A stretch of DNA of 50,877 nt from Algoriphagus faecimaris (GCF_900101705.1 NZ_FNAC01000038.1:1-50877); one strand, 5' to 3'; counted from the first letter of the stretch, positions 17,301 to 26,449 are shown. Program-made: numbers and translations. The notes: generated by a model not told the origin, from the letters alone.

Positions 17301-17444
17301 AGTTCGGGATTGGGAGCGGATTTGCAGCGTCCCTTGGTGTACTCGGTGCTAGGAGGTCTGACTATCGGTACCTTGACGGCCTTGTACTTCGTGCCTTTGG
17401 CGTATTGGTTTTTTGTGTCAAAGAAAAAATTGAAGGAGGGATAA
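14400..17444 (+). CDS. RND efflux permease subunit 1
   Basis: A 1014-residue inner-membrane RND transporter of the AcrB/MMPL-type hydrophobe/amphiphile exporters: an N-terminal helix, a periplasmic loop, six transmembrane helices, a second periplasmic loop and five more helices. The TM4 proton-relay segment reads LALGIGMLIDNSIIVLDN, with one Asp and an Asn where AcrB has two Asp. In the TM10 region the AcrB Lys940 position appears to be Asn (GIMVNDAILKID). Length is near the family norm. It is the middle gene of the operon, with 3 bp after the adaptor and 1 bp before the next permease. Substrate is not inferable. Confidence 0.95.
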   Translation: MVRFLLARPIAVFMTFLALMVFSFIVLRMLPISLLPPIDVPQIVVKVNYPNASPEAIEQNVLSNIREELITLNGLEEMDSKAGSEVGTIRLTFDYATQMELAYIDVNEKIDRITNSLPEGLTRPEVIRINTSDIPVARVQVIPKEGVDEIEVSLLAENVLKKRIEQLPGVSLVDINGKKERIITVEPNESAIRALGMSQQNVIAAIQAGNSELPGVSVKDGQFRYYLRLATRVDTPRDIESLPVSAPSGAIVPLGRLAKVSYQAKEMLGYHLFGENEALVITVHKQAAAKMNELIPELKAAIELFREDYPQVDFDLTQDQSNLLNAAISNLQTSLLFGGIFAFGVLFLFMKNYRLPLIIGVSLPSSLLISFLVFYFFDISINIISLSGLALGIGMLIDNSIIVLDNITRKREAGLSLFESCVAGVDEVMSALISSVLTTLSVFVPLVFLSGISGALFFDQAVAVAAILSVSLAVAFILLPMLYFIFFSRSKKVDDGQEGAFFQKIMGLYEKGYALIFGHRKLAIGIFAILIPLGLGISLILDSEGLPQIEKLDATLEVDWNEPISATENRDRVTVLMKALSGQYQKAEADVGVRQFLLFDGENSIQQSLLYFLFATVEEKDQMLANLGSYLDENYPEANYTLGDAPNAFDQLFNSALPYYEVRWKDLTSKEPVSEEKMDPWLSQFPVPDWERGPGLQKEASVVFSLRADRLATYQIAVDQVQEQLSRLFGTFTISDIRRFGEVTPIRLKESDSRFEDLLRTTQIGTSDSTYYTLGEFVDYRYEDHYKYVTADKGGIFQSVFVTTLNPDQYNADFIRWGADRNLGVSMVGQYFKDQENIRQLIGILLISILLLYFILAAQFESFIQPLIVVLTLPLGIGGAFLVLLLAGSSLNVMSAIGLVVMLGIMVNDAILKIDTINRLRKEYVESPEVSANEALEMAIHRAGQIRLKPILMTSITTILALIPIIFSSGLGADLQRPLVYSVLGGLTIGTLTALYFVPLAYWFFVSKKKLKEG

Positions 17445-17445
17445 G

Positions 17446-20400
17446 ATGACACCATTTCGGGTATTAGTTGCATTTGTAGTATTGGCCATTTTGGGGATTG
17501 CAGCTATCCCTTTGTTATCGGTAGATCTCAATCCAAGGGAAAAAGAGCCCGTCCTGACAGTAGGGTATGGAATCCCTAGGAGCTCTCCAGAGATTATCGA
17601 AAAACTAGCCACTTCCCCCTTGGAAGGTGCTTTTTCTCAAATCTCAGAGCTGAAAAAAATCACTTCCATCTCCAATTATGACAGGGGGCAGGTTACCCTT
17701 CGCTTCGATAAAAAATCCGATATGGAACTGAAGCGATTTGAGGTTTTGTCGCTCATAAGGCAGATTTACCCTCAGTTGGACTCCAGACTTTCCTATCCTA
17801 CGGTATCCCAAAGCGATCAGGCGAGGACAGATGTCAAGACACCGATTTTGACCTATTCGGTCAATGGTCCTTTTGCAGCTTTTGAGATCAAAAAAATCGC
17901 CGAGGACATCATCAAGCCTGCCTTGACTCGCTATGCTGAGGTAGAGGAAGTGTCGGTACGCGGAGCTACTGATTTACAGCTTTACATCACCTTTGACATC
18001 CAAAAACTTCAAGCCTACGGGCTGACTCGCTCCCTACTCAATAATCGGATCAATGAGGCTTTTGGTCGGAATTTTCCGGGTTCGGTGTTGAATAATGAAG
18101 GAAAAACAATTTTTGTGCAGGTGGATCGATCCCTTCGGGATATGGATCAGCTCGAAAACCTCCGCGTCGCCCAAATCCGAGGTCAGGATGTCCTGCTACG
18201 GGACGTGGCCAAATTGACCTTGGAAGAAGCCGAGCCTTCCAGCTACTACCGCATCAATGGTAATAATTCGGTTACGCTGAGTATTTACAATCGAGATGGA
18301 GTGAATAAGGTCCTCTTGGCGCAAAATCTAAAGGCTGCTGTAGAAGGGACCAAAGTTTTGCTTCCGGCCGGTTTTGAAGTGCGGATGGAACGGGATGATA
18401 CCGAATTCCTCGATAAAGAACTGAATAAAATCTACAAGCGATCAGGACTTTCTATTTTGATTTTGATCGTATTTATCTTTTTGATCAATCGTAATTTGAA
18501 ATACCTTTCGGTACTTTTTCTTGGGATTTTGATCAATCTCAGCCTCTGTGCCATCGTGCTTTATTTCCTCAAGGTAGACATTCACTTGTATTCCTTGGCA
18601 GGCTTGACCATTAGTTTTGGGCTGATCGTGGACAATGCCATCATCATGATTGACCACCTGCACAAGCATCGGAATCGTAGGGTGTTTTTAGCACTCTTAG
18701 CAGCTTCAATGACGACTATTGCAGCCTTGATGATTGTTTTCTTTCTCCCTGAGGAGGATCAAAAGAACCTAACGGAATTTTCTATCGTGGTCTCTGTGAT
18801 GTTGGGTATTTCTTTGATTATTGCCTTGTTTTTTACCCCGGCATTTTATGAGGTTTTATTCAAAGAATCTGCCAAAAAGGGGCGTAAACTCAGCATTCCA
18901 CAATTAAGAAAAAGAGCCAATTCTCTGCGTCGCTATGAAGGCGCAGTAGCTTGGACCGCTCGCTATCGCAAAGTCTTTGTTACCCTGATTATTTTGCTTT
19001 TTGGCATTCCGATTTTCTACCTACCGGCGAAGTGGGAAGGGCAGGAATGGTACAATAAAACCGTAGGCAATACCTTCTATCAAGAGGAAGTTCGGCCCTA
19101 TTTAGACAAGGCGCTTGGCGGGTCCTTGCGGATGTTTGTGAGGGGTGTATTTGAGAAAAGTTCGTATAGAGAGGCAGCAAAAACGAGGCTTTATGTTTCT
19201 GCCCGTTTACCTTTTGGCAATACGCTGGATCAGATGGATTTTATCATGCGGGAATTTGAGTCCTACCTAAAGGATGTGGAGGGGATTGATAAGTTTGTGA
19301 CTAATGTGATTTCCGGACAGCGGGCTCAGATAGAGATTACTTTTAAAGAAGCTTATGAAAACTCGGCTTTGCCCTATCAGCTCAAAGGAAAGCTTTCTGT
19401 AAAATCCACTGACTGGAGTGGTGCTCAATGGAATATTTACGGTGTGGGGCAGGGATTTTATACCGGGGCAGGAGGAGAAGGAATACCCTCTTTCAGGGTG
19501 ACGATGAAGGGTTACAATTTTGACGAATTGGAGCGTCAGTCGGAGATTTTGGCAGAGAAGCTTTTGAAGCATAAGCGAATACAGGAGGTCAATACCAATG
19601 AGCGACTGAACTGGAATGAGCAAAAAACAGAGGAGTACGTCCTACGCTTGGATCAAAATCAAATTGCACTGGGTCAGACCAATCAGTTTCAGCTGATCAA
19701 TACCATGCTGGACCTCAGCAAGCCTCAAGGAGCGACAGGCTCGCTCACATTGGAAGAGAAAAACTACGGCATGGTCATTCGAGAGGCGCGTTCTAATGAT
19801 TTTAGCAAGTTTGATCTCGAACAGAAAGGTCTAGTTGGAGGATCAGAGCGGATATTTAAAATCTCTGACTTTGGCACCTTGACCAAAGAGACGACTACCA
19901 ATGCCCTGAATAAAGAGGACCGACAATATATTCGAGCAGTGGCTTTCGAGTACATGGGTTCGGCCAAATTCGGAAATGAATACCTGAATGAGGTCCTGGA
20001 TGAAATGAAGCAAATCATGCCGATAGGCTATACAGCGGATAAGCAATCCCGGTCTTTCAGCTATGAAAAAGCCAAACGGCAATACTCCCTTTTGGCATTT
20101 TTGATCTTAGGGATTTTTATGATTTGTGCGGTACTCTTTGAGAATCTCAAGCAGCCTGTTTACATCATTGCCATCATTCCGATTAGTTTCATTGGGCTGT
20201 TTCTGATCTTTTCCCTGTTTGATTTCTACTTCGATCAGGGAGGCTATGCCGCCTTTGTCATGCTGGGCGGATTGGCAGTGAATGCCGGGATTTTTATAGT
20301 CAACGACTTGAACAATCGCAGTACAGGAGCCTATAATAGAAATGTACTGAAATCAGTAGCCGGTAAAGCTATTCCAATATTGCTAACTATTCTGTCTACC

Positions 20401-20634
20401 TGTTTTGGTTTGATCCCTTTCATCATGGAAGGTCAAAATGAAATTTTCTGGTTCTCTTTAGCTATCGGTACTATCGGAGGTTTGATTTTTAGTATGGTCG
20501 GGGTATTTTGGGCTTTACCTGTTTTTCTATGGAAGAAAGAAAAAGTAGCTGTAGCTACTGAAGTCGAAGTCAAGGAAAAGAAGGTGCGCGGGAGTAGAAG
20601 CTGGAAGTTTTGGAAAAGGAAAAAGGTGGAGTAA
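17446..20634 (+). CDS. RND efflux permease subunit 2
   Basis: A 1062-residue second RND permease, only distantly like its neighbour. It has the same two-fold layout with TM4 segment LTISFGLIVDNAIIMIDHLHKHR (Asp-Asn again) and, in the C-terminal half, GGLAVNAGIFIVNDLNNR, with Asn at the AcrB Lys940 position. It ends in a Lys/Arg-rich cytosolic tail (EVEVKEKKVRGSRSWKFWKRKK). The tandem pair suggests a hetero-trimeric pump in the manner of MdtBC, supplied by a single adaptor. No TolC-type outer-membrane factor gene follows, so the channel must come from elsewhere. Both permeases are full length, so this is not one split gene. Confidence 0.95.
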   Translation: MTPFRVLVAFVVLAILGIAAIPLLSVDLNPREKEPVLTVGYGIPRSSPEIIEKLATSPLEGAFSQISELKKITSISNYDRGQVTLRFDKKSDMELKRFEVLSLIRQIYPQLDSRLSYPTVSQSDQARTDVKTPILTYSVNGPFAAFEIKKIAEDIIKPALTRYAEVEEVSVRGATDLQLYITFDIQKLQAYGLTRSLLNNRINEAFGRNFPGSVLNNEGKTIFVQVDRSLRDMDQLENLRVAQIRGQDVLLRDVAKLTLEEAEPSSYYRINGNNSVTLSIYNRDGVNKVLLAQNLKAAVEGTKVLLPAGFEVRMERDDTEFLDKELNKIYKRSGLSILILIVFIFLINRNLKYLSVLFLGILINLSLCAIVLYFLKVDIHLYSLAGLTISFGLIVDNAIIMIDHLHKHRNRRVFLALLAASMTTIAALMIVFFLPEEDQKNLTEFSIVVSVMLGISLIIALFFTPAFYEVLFKESAKKGRKLSIPQLRKRANSLRRYEGAVAWTARYRKVFVTLIILLFGIPIFYLPAKWEGQEWYNKTVGNTFYQEEVRPYLDKALGGSLRMFVRGVFEKSSYREAAKTRLYVSARLPFGNTLDQMDFIMREFESYLKDVEGIDKFVTNVISGQRAQIEITFKEAYENSALPYQLKGKLSVKSTDWSGAQWNIYGVGQGFYTGAGGEGIPSFRVTMKGYNFDELERQSEILAEKLLKHKRIQEVNTNERLNWNEQKTEEYVLRLDQNQIALGQTNQFQLINTMLDLSKPQGATGSLTLEEKNYGMVIREARSNDFSKFDLEQKGLVGGSERIFKISDFGTLTKETTTNALNKEDRQYIRAVAFEYMGSAKFGNEYLNEVLDEMKQIMPIGYTADKQSRSFSYEKAKRQYSLLAFLILGIFMICAVLFENLKQPVYIIAIIPISFIGLFLIFSLFDFYFDQGGYAAFVMLGGLAVNAGIFIVNDLNNRSTGAYNRNVLKSVAGKAIPILLTILSTCFGLIPFIMEGQNEIFWFSLAIGTIGGLIFSMVGVFWALPVFLWKKEKVAVATEVEVKEKKVRGSRSWKFWKRKKVE

Positions 20635-20673
20635 TCCCCCTCCCTTTTTATCGGTAAATATGAATTCAAAAAA

Positions 20674-21795
20674 ATGATGAGGTATTTTAATTCTTTGCTT
20701 TTAGTTCTTGGGTTTTTTGCCTGCACTTCCGAGAAGAACGATGCTGAGGAAGCTGAATTAATTGTTTTGGATGAAATACCCATTCAAAAAAACAAACTGC
20801 TGATCGATCAGGCGATTTTGCTGGGTTCGGATAGTCTAGAATTGCTGGGAAGTGAATTGAGGACAGTATTTTCAAAACATGGATTTTTTGTCTCCAATTA
20901 CAACGGGCCAAAGGCGATACATCACTTTTCTCTCGAGGGGGAGCATCTCGGACGAATCGTGGATGTAGGAGAAGCCCCAGGGCAGGTTTTGCGCTTCGAG
21001 GAGTTTTGGGTCAAAGGAGATACCTTGATTTTGAATACAGGGAAGGGAGATCATATCGATTTGAATTTCTTTTCCATTCCTGATCATACCCTCATCAAGA
21101 CCATAGAAACAGAGGCTTCTGCCTTTTCTTTTTATCCCAATGAGGATGGAAGCTTTTGGTTGTATTCAGGGCTAAACAAAGCAGTGGGGGATTATCGGCT
21201 TCAGCGTGTCGATCCGGACGGTAAAATTCTTGAAAAAAGACTGTTTAATGACTTCAGTGATGCCTTGATTCCTTTTACTGAAAAGTCATTTTTTAGAGGA
21301 GAAGGTAGGCTTTTGTTTCGAGAGCCGCTATTTCCGGAGATTTACGAGGTGCTAGCAGATACTTTAAAGTTGGCCTACAGAGTTGATTTTGGGAGTTATT
21401 CTATCCCTGATGAAATCTGGGAGATAGAAGACCCTTTTGAGCTTTTTGAGCGGCTGAATAAAAACGGGTTTGCGGATGTCTATTCATTTTATGAAAATGA
21501 GAAATATTTTATCGCTGATTTGGTTTTGCAGCGTGAGCGGGATTATAAAAAGGAGCTTTTAATCCTTGATCGGATAAATCGAGAAAGCCGAAAAATAGAA
21601 ATTACCCAAGAACACTTCCCAGAGTATTACTCCCCTTTTGCCTTAGAAGGAGATCGTGTTTTATTTGTGGCTTATGCCCCTGCGCTGATTCAGCGACTAG
21701 ATCAACTGAACGTGACCGAGGAAGTCCGTGAGCAGTTAAAAGTTTTGGAAGAAGATTCTAACCCGGTGATTTTATATGGCAGGCTGGAGAAATAG
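20674..21795 (+). CDS. 6-bladed beta-propeller lipoprotein
   Basis: A 373-residue predicted lipoprotein: signal peptide with lipobox GFFAC (Cys17), then propeller blades. One of them is IHHFSLEGEHLGRIVDVGEAPGQVLRFEEFWVKGDTLILNT, which has the 'G.APGQ' motif typical of the 6-bladed (BF3164-like) propellers. It is 39 bp behind the RND operon and overlaps the next gene by 20 bp, so it may be co-transcribed with both. ATG 20674 and ATG 20677 are equally good starts. It is the fourth propeller lipoprotein in the window but lacks the cassette leader and small peptide. Function unknown. Confidence 0.8.
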   Translation: MMRYFNSLLLVLGFFACTSEKNDAEEAELIVLDEIPIQKNKLLIDQAILLGSDSLELLGSELRTVFSKHGFFVSNYNGPKAIHHFSLEGEHLGRIVDVGEAPGQVLRFEEFWVKGDTLILNTGKGDHIDLNFFSIPDHTLIKTIETEASAFSFYPNEDGSFWLYSGLNKAVGDYRLQRVDPDGKILEKRLFNDFSDALIPFTEKSFFRGEGRLLFREPLFPEIYEVLADTLKLAYRVDFGSYSIPDEIWEIEDPFELFERLNKNGFADVYSFYENEKYFIADLVLQRERDYKKELLILDRINRESRKIEITQEHFPEYYSPFALEGDRVLFVAYAPALIQRLDQLNVTEEVREQLKVLEEDSNPVILYGRLEK

Positions 21796-22285
21796 TGCCT
21801 TGATCGCCTTGCTGATTTTAATTGCCGGATTGATTTTTTGGGTCAATAAAAAGGAAAAACAGGGGAATACAGGTAAAGTCATTCAGCATTGCTTGGACTG
21901 TAAATGGTTGTCTTTAGATTCGGCTGCAAGTGCACCTTATTTGGCTGAGGATGGAGAGTTTCAAGTGATCGTTTATAGCCGTAATTTGACTTGGGATCTG
22001 GCTACCTTTAATTTGGATTGGAAGGAGGTTTCTGAGAAATTTCCCCAAATTGACATTACTTTTTACTATGGAGGTAAAAGCGAGTCGAAACTGATAGAAT
22101 GGATGAAAGAAAAAGAATTTTCTTTTCCTGTGGTCTTTGATCCGGAGGATTCTTTTCGGAAGAGAAACTTGGAGGGGAATATGAGCGGAATAGTACTCAA
22201 TGTCCAAGATGGAAAAGTAATCAGTATGTTGAACCCGAGTTTTGGTGAGGAGTATGAAGTTTTTTTAAAAGGTTGGATGGAGTGA
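21776..22285 (+). CDS. Membrane-anchored thioredoxin-like protein
   Basis: A 169-residue product with an N-terminal transmembrane anchor (residues ~6-24), then a HCLDCKW segment and a thioredoxin-like alpha/beta pattern: FQVIVYSRNLTWDLATFNLDWKEVSEKFP, FPVVFDPEDSFRKRN and GIVLNVQDGKVISML. The last parts resemble the strand and loop region of AhpC/TSA-type redoxins linked to propeller lipoproteins in Bacteroidota. The usual resolving CxxC of thioredoxin is not in place; the only CxxC (CLDC) lies before the fold, near the membrane. Its start is 20 bp inside the propeller gene, which indicates coupling. It converges with the next gene, with one base between the stops. Confidence 0.6.
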   Translation: MAGWRNSALIALLILIAGLIFWVNKKEKQGNTGKVIQHCLDCKWLSLDSAASAPYLAEDGEFQVIVYSRNLTWDLATFNLDWKEVSEKFPQIDITFYYGGKSESKLIEWMKEKEFSFPVVFDPEDSFRKRNLEGNMSGIVLNVQDGKVISMLNPSFGEEYEVFLKGWME

Positions 22286-22286
22286 C

Positions 22287-22979
22287 CTAACGAAAAACAT
22301 CATAGCCGATGATCCCGACCGAAAAAGTCATGTACTGAAGCGGACTTCGTCGGAAATTGTAATCAAAAATACCCTCGTCCGGCAGGTAACTCACATCTCC
22401 TTTTTGAAGGAATCGGGCACTGTTTCCGTCTTGGAAAGTACCCCTGAATTCTAATCTCAAATTGTCATTGAGTCCTAGAGGTATTTGAAGTCCCGCTCCA
22501 ATACGATAGCCTATGGTCCAATCACTGTAATCCATTCCAGTTTCTATGGCTTCCTCGGAGAGAATGGTTTCCCGTATTTTATATCGGGTGTAGAGGAAGT
22601 TAGCTCCCATTTGTGCTTCTATAAATGGAGTCAACTTAGTATTTACCGCAGGCAAATAGCGGATCACTACCATACCGGTACCCAAGTTGTTGTTTCTTCT
22701 GAGTCGGAGCTCATCGGTAAAGCCCGGATAGAGATCCGTTCTTTTTTCGAGCTTAGAACCGTAAATCCCATATCCTAATTCTAAACCTACTTGAAGAGGG
22801 GCAGTTCGAAATTCATAGAGTAGAATCCCTGAGAGTGTAGGGAAAAATAGGGAGCCTGTTTCCTGCTTGAGTTGTCCTACCGGAACAGATCCGTTGAAGT
22901 GGCCACCTGCTAGGAAGAATTGGCAAGAGGCCGAGGTGGACACTAAAATTAAACCTAAAACAAAAAATATTTTTTTCAT
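22287..22979 (-). CDS. Outer-membrane beta-barrel protein
   Basis: A 230-residue exported protein: signal peptide (MKKIFFVLGLILVSTSASC), then alternating beta-strands ending in an aromatic residue, LQYMTFSVGIIGYDVFR, a typical outer-membrane insertion signal. Strand motifs (QVGLELGYGIYG, FIEAQMGANFLYTRYK, IGYRIGAGLQIPLG, NLRLEFRGTF) fit an OmpA/OprF-like 8-stranded barrel. I chose ATG 22979, where the signal peptide begins, over in-frame starts up to 23015. The Cys at the end of the signal is followed by Gln and could be a lipidation site, but the A-S-C-Q context is ambiguous. Function unknown. Confidence 0.75.
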   Translation of the reverse strand: MKKIFFVLGLILVSTSASCQFFLAGGHFNGSVPVGQLKQETGSLFFPTLSGILLYEFRTAPLQVGLELGYGIYGSKLEKRTDLYPGFTDELRLRRNNNLGTGMVVIRYLPAVNTKLTPFIEAQMGANFLYTRYKIRETILSEEAIETGMDYSDWTIGYRIGAGLQIPLGLNDNLRLEFRGTFQDGNSARFLQKGDVSYLPDEGIFDYNFRRSPLQYMTFSVGIIGYDVFR

Positions 22980-23057
22980 TTCTCTGCTTTTAAACATGCT
23001 ACGAAAACGAAACACTTTGGTTTTTCTAGGTAGACCTAAAGTTCAGGATATATCGAA

Positions 23058-24362
23058 TTACTTTTTGAAGATAGGTACTCTCAGGCCTAAATAGACGTCG
23101 GTGGAGTAAGATTCGTCTGATAAAAGGTTAGTCAAAATCGATCCTGAACCAAAGAGTAAAGGGCCGGCTCTGAATCCCAGTCCCCAGGCCACACCGTCTT
23201 GGTATTGTCTAAAACTGAGCGGGGAATAGATGGCGAACCACCTTTTTTCGTAACGGGGATTGACGGTGAAGGTATTGATTAAATTCGAGCTTGGATTTTC
23301 ACCAGATTCCCGTAAACTCACGGCGGTTTGAAGGCTGACAAAAAGCCCTGAAGTCACAGGGACATCTACAAACGCCCTGAGTGCTGTCGGTAACTGGAAA
23401 TCTAAGGTTCTTAGCCCCTCTGTTCCCGGATAGTTGTCTGCCAAAACTTCATCTAGGCTTTTATTCTGAAACTCCTCTGAGTTTAAAGTCGCATTCAAGT
23501 CATAATTGAAATATGAGCTGTTGTCATAAGAGACTTTTCCTAGGTCTGTTATGGAAACCCCGCCTCTCATTTTATAAGGGAGAGGGGAATTACTTGGAGT
23601 AGGAATTTTGAAAGAAATACCCAGGTCAGCACCTATGCCTGAGGATGATAGGTTGAAAGATTCATTCGCAAAGCCTTCGGTGTAGGCATAATCCAATGAA
23701 CCTGTTGTTGCCAAAGACTTATTGAAAGAAGCATAATTAGCCTGTAGGCTTTGACTGTAACCAAAGACACCACCTGCACCAAGTAAGTATTTCACCGTCA
23801 CACCTCCAGTCAACTCTAATTTATCGGAATTGATCAGGCTTCTAGCGTAGCTAAGTCCAATTTCTCCCCAAGCATGACCTGTTCCGGAAAGCTCCTCCAT
23901 TCTGACGCCAAAGTCCGAGTTAATATCGACCGAGGATGCGAGGTCATAAACCTCTCCATCAAGGTTGTAGAGGTTGAAAAAAGTTCTAAATCTGGTAGTG
24001 ATGGCTAAACCACTCTTTGGGTTTAATTGAAAAAGGGCGGATGGGCCCAAGATATCTACATTTCCAAAAAACTTGTTTTGCGGATTTGGATTTCGGGAGG
24101 CATCGGTATCAAAATTAAACCCGTCTCGTATTTGACTTATATCATTTAAATTGACCCCAACATAATCGTTTCCTGTAAAGCCGCTGACTGAAAACAAATT
24201 GATGTCCAGATTATAGGCATTATCCCTTGCTAAAGCAGGATTTTCTATCACACCAAAAATCCCAGAGTATTCACTGATTTTACCTCCTACAAAACTTTGA
24301 GCGTTCATTTTACCTACAAGGCAAAGCAGTAAAATAGATAGCCCAAATGTAATTTTTTTCAT
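23058..24362 (-). CDS. DUF5723-like outer-membrane barrel protein
   Basis: A 434-residue exported protein with signal peptide ending MNAQ. The N-terminal part, YSGIFGVIENPALARDNAYNLDINLFSVSGFTGNDYVGVN, has the 'nPA.lAd..y..d.nl' pattern of DUF5723/PorV-like proteins of Bacteroidota, and the rest is long amphipathic beta-strands ending DVYLGLRVPIF. It most likely forms a FadL/PorV-style barrel. It starts 12 bp after the stop of the E1 gene and is probably in the same transcript; a functional link is not evident. Confidence 0.7.
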   Translation of the reverse strand: MKKITFGLSILLLCLVGKMNAQSFVGGKISEYSGIFGVIENPALARDNAYNLDINLFSVSGFTGNDYVGVNLNDISQIRDGFNFDTDASRNPNPQNKFFGNVDILGPSALFQLNPKSGLAITTRFRTFFNLYNLDGEVYDLASSVDINSDFGVRMEELSGTGHAWGEIGLSYARSLINSDKLELTGGVTVKYLLGAGGVFGYSQSLQANYASFNKSLATTGSLDYAYTEGFANESFNLSSSGIGADLGISFKIPTPSNSPLPYKMRGGVSITDLGKVSYDNSSYFNYDLNATLNSEEFQNKSLDEVLADNYPGTEGLRTLDFQLPTALRAFVDVPVTSGLFVSLQTAVSLRESGENPSSNLINTFTVNPRYEKRWFAIYSPLSFRQYQDGVAWGLGFRAGPLLFGSGSILTNLLSDESYSTDVYLGLRVPIFKK

Positions 24363-24374
24363 AAAAATAAGAGT

Positions 24375-26381
24375 TTAATATTCGATTAGGTTTTGTAGTT
24401 TAATTTTAAATCTGTTTTCAGGCAAAAACTGCTTCTCCAAATTCGGCGCAAAAGGCACCGGCGTATCCAAGCTACCCTCCCGCATCACGGGCGCATCTAG
24501 GTATTCGAAGCAATGCTCGGAAATCCAAGCGCAGATTTCTGCTCCGATTCCACCTGTCAAGCAGTCCTCTTGAAGAAAAATCACTCTTCCGGTTTTCTTG
24601 ACGGTTGCCCGGACGGCTTCTTTGTCCCAAGGTAAGAGTGTCCGCAAATCCAAAATATCGGCTGAAATCCCCAATTCTTTCACAGCCTTTTTAGCCCAAT
24701 GAACCCCCATCCCATAAGTAATAATGGACACCTGTTCTCCTTCCTCTACTAACTTGGCTTTTCCAATCTCTAGGGTATAGTACTCATCAGGAATCTCGGA
24801 GCTGATAGATCGGTAGAGCCCTTTATGTTCAAAATAGAGGTAAGGATTCGGATCTTCCAAAGCTGCATTTAATAGGCCTTTGGCATCGTAAGGGTTAGAA
24901 GGATAGACTATTTTCAGCCCAGGGGTGTGGAAAAACCAGGCTTCATTGGATTGAGAGTGAAAGGGACCAGCAGCCATTCCCGCACCGGTGGGCATACGCA
25001 CCACCACATCGGCCTTTTGCCCCCATCGATAATGGATTTTCGCCAGATTGTTGACAATTTGATTGAAGCCTACCGAGACAAAGTCTGCAAATTGCATTTC
25101 CACCATGGCTTTGTAACCTTTGATAGACAGTCCCAGCCCAGCACCGATGATGGCGCTTTCGCAAAGGGGGGTGTTCCTTACCCGATCTCCACCAAAGGTC
25201 TTTTTGAACCCGTCAGTCACTTTAAAAACGCCTCCATATTCGCCGATGTCCTGTCCCATCAGCACGAGGTTTGGGAATTTTTCCATGGATTGCCTCAGGC
25301 CATCACTGATGGCATCGACCATGCGCTTTTCTGTGGATTTTTCTGATTTTGGTGATACGATTTCTTGCTCAAAAGGAAAATAAACATCCCTTAATTCTTC
25401 CTCAGTATCTGGAGAAATGGACTCTTCGGCAAAGGCTTTTTCCAATCCCTCATTGATTGCTTTTTTAATTTTAGTATTGATCTGAGATTTGGTTTTTTCG
25501 TCCAAAAGACCAATCGACTCCAGGTAAACTTCGTAGTTATCCACAGGGTCAAGCTTCGCCCAATCTTCCATGAGTTGCTTAGGTACGTACTTAGTTCCTG
25601 AAGCCTCTTCATGACCCCGCATTCTGAAAGTGATGGCTTCTACAAGGACAGGTCTCGGGTTTTTTCGAATATCTGCTGCCAATTCTAAAATGGCCTGATA
25701 GACTTCCAGGACATTGTTTCCTTGGATTCGCAGGGTTTCCATTCCGTATCCCGGGCCTTTTTCCGTGAAGTTTTTGAAGGCAAACTGCTCCTCACTTGGC
25801 GTAGAAAGTCCGTAGCCATTGTGCTCGATAACAAAAATCACCGGAAGCTTCCACACTGCGGCCACATTGAGTCCCTCATGAAAATCCCCTTCAGAACTAG
25901 CACCATCACCCGAAAAGACCAAGCTCACTTTTTCTTCTTGGGCAAGCTTATGGGCTAAAGCAATACCATCAGCAATAGCGAGCTGAGGGCCGAGGTGAGA
26001 AATCATCCCCACGATATGATGTGCTATGGACCCGAAGTGAAAGGAGCGGTCGCGACCTTTGGTAAAGCCTGACTTTTTCCCTTGAAACTGAGCAAAAAGT
26101 TTTTCCAGAGGGATATTTCTTCCGGTGAAAATCCCCAAATTTCTATGCATGGGCAGGATAAATTCATCTGCTTCCAAGGCTTCTACTGCGCCGATGGATA
26201 TGGCTTCTTGCCCCCATCCGCTAAACCACTTGGAGATGCGGCCCTGTCGAAGGAGGATGAGCATTTTCTCTTCTATCCGACGAGGGAGAAGGAGCGACTC
26301 ATAGAGTCGAAGCAAGGTGGCATCTGATAAATTTTTTCGATCAAAGTGAAGGCTTTTGGGCTCAGAATTGACTTGGTGCAT
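24375..26381 (-). CDS. 2-oxoacid dehydrogenase E1, fused alpha and beta subunits (branched-chain/2-oxoisovalerate type)
   Basis: A 668-residue thiamine-diphosphate enzyme combining both E1 chains, which decarboxylates a 2-oxoacid and hands the acyl group to E2 lipoyl domains. The alpha half has the ThDP motif GDGASSEGDFHEGLN (from residue ~158) ending in EHNGYGLSTP, and the phosphorylation-loop-like segment RMRGHEEASGTKYVP. A linker near 330 leads to the beta half (MVDAISDGLRQSMEKFPNLVLMGQDIGEYGGVFKVTDG, MQFADFVSVGFNQIVNNLAKIHYRWG, DLRTLLPWD). I chose ATG 26381; a TTG at 26399 would add six residues. Such fusions are normal in Bacteroidota. The substrate is more likely branched-chain than pyruvate, by overall similarity; E2 and E3 are not nearby. 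Confidence 0.9.
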   Translation of the reverse strand: MHQVNSEPKSLHFDRKNLSDATLLRLYESLLLPRRIEEKMLILLRQGRISKWFSGWGQEAISIGAVEALEADEFILPMHRNLGIFTGRNIPLEKLFAQFQGKKSGFTKGRDRSFHFGSIAHHIVGMISHLGPQLAIADGIALAHKLAQEEKVSLVFSGDGASSEGDFHEGLNVAAVWKLPVIFVIEHNGYGLSTPSEEQFAFKNFTEKGPGYGMETLRIQGNNVLEVYQAILELAADIRKNPRPVLVEAITFRMRGHEEASGTKYVPKQLMEDWAKLDPVDNYEVYLESIGLLDEKTKSQINTKIKKAINEGLEKAFAEESISPDTEEELRDVYFPFEQEIVSPKSEKSTEKRMVDAISDGLRQSMEKFPNLVLMGQDIGEYGGVFKVTDGFKKTFGGDRVRNTPLCESAIIGAGLGLSIKGYKAMVEMQFADFVSVGFNQIVNNLAKIHYRWGQKADVVVRMPTGAGMAAGPFHSQSNEAWFFHTPGLKIVYPSNPYDAKGLLNAALEDPNPYLYFEHKGLYRSISSEIPDEYYTLEIGKAKLVEEGEQVSIITYGMGVHWAKKAVKELGISADILDLRTLLPWDKEAVRATVKKTGRVIFLQEDCLTGGIGAEICAWISEHCFEYLDAPVMREGSLDTPVPFAPNLEKQFLPENRFKIKLQNLIEY

Positions 26382-26449
26382 AGCAGTAAAATTTCCCAAC
26401 TAAGGTACGAGAAGCCAAGAAAAACACAAGTGATATTTTCTTGCAAAAT

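Noticed and set aside
14400..20634. One RND permease split by frameshift
   Set aside because: Both frames are full length with complete 12-helix layouts and their own TM4 motifs, so they are two genes.
24375..26381. Frameshift joining separate E1 alpha and beta genes
   Set aside because: The frame is uninterrupted with a sensible linker, and fused E1 chains are known in Bacteroidota.
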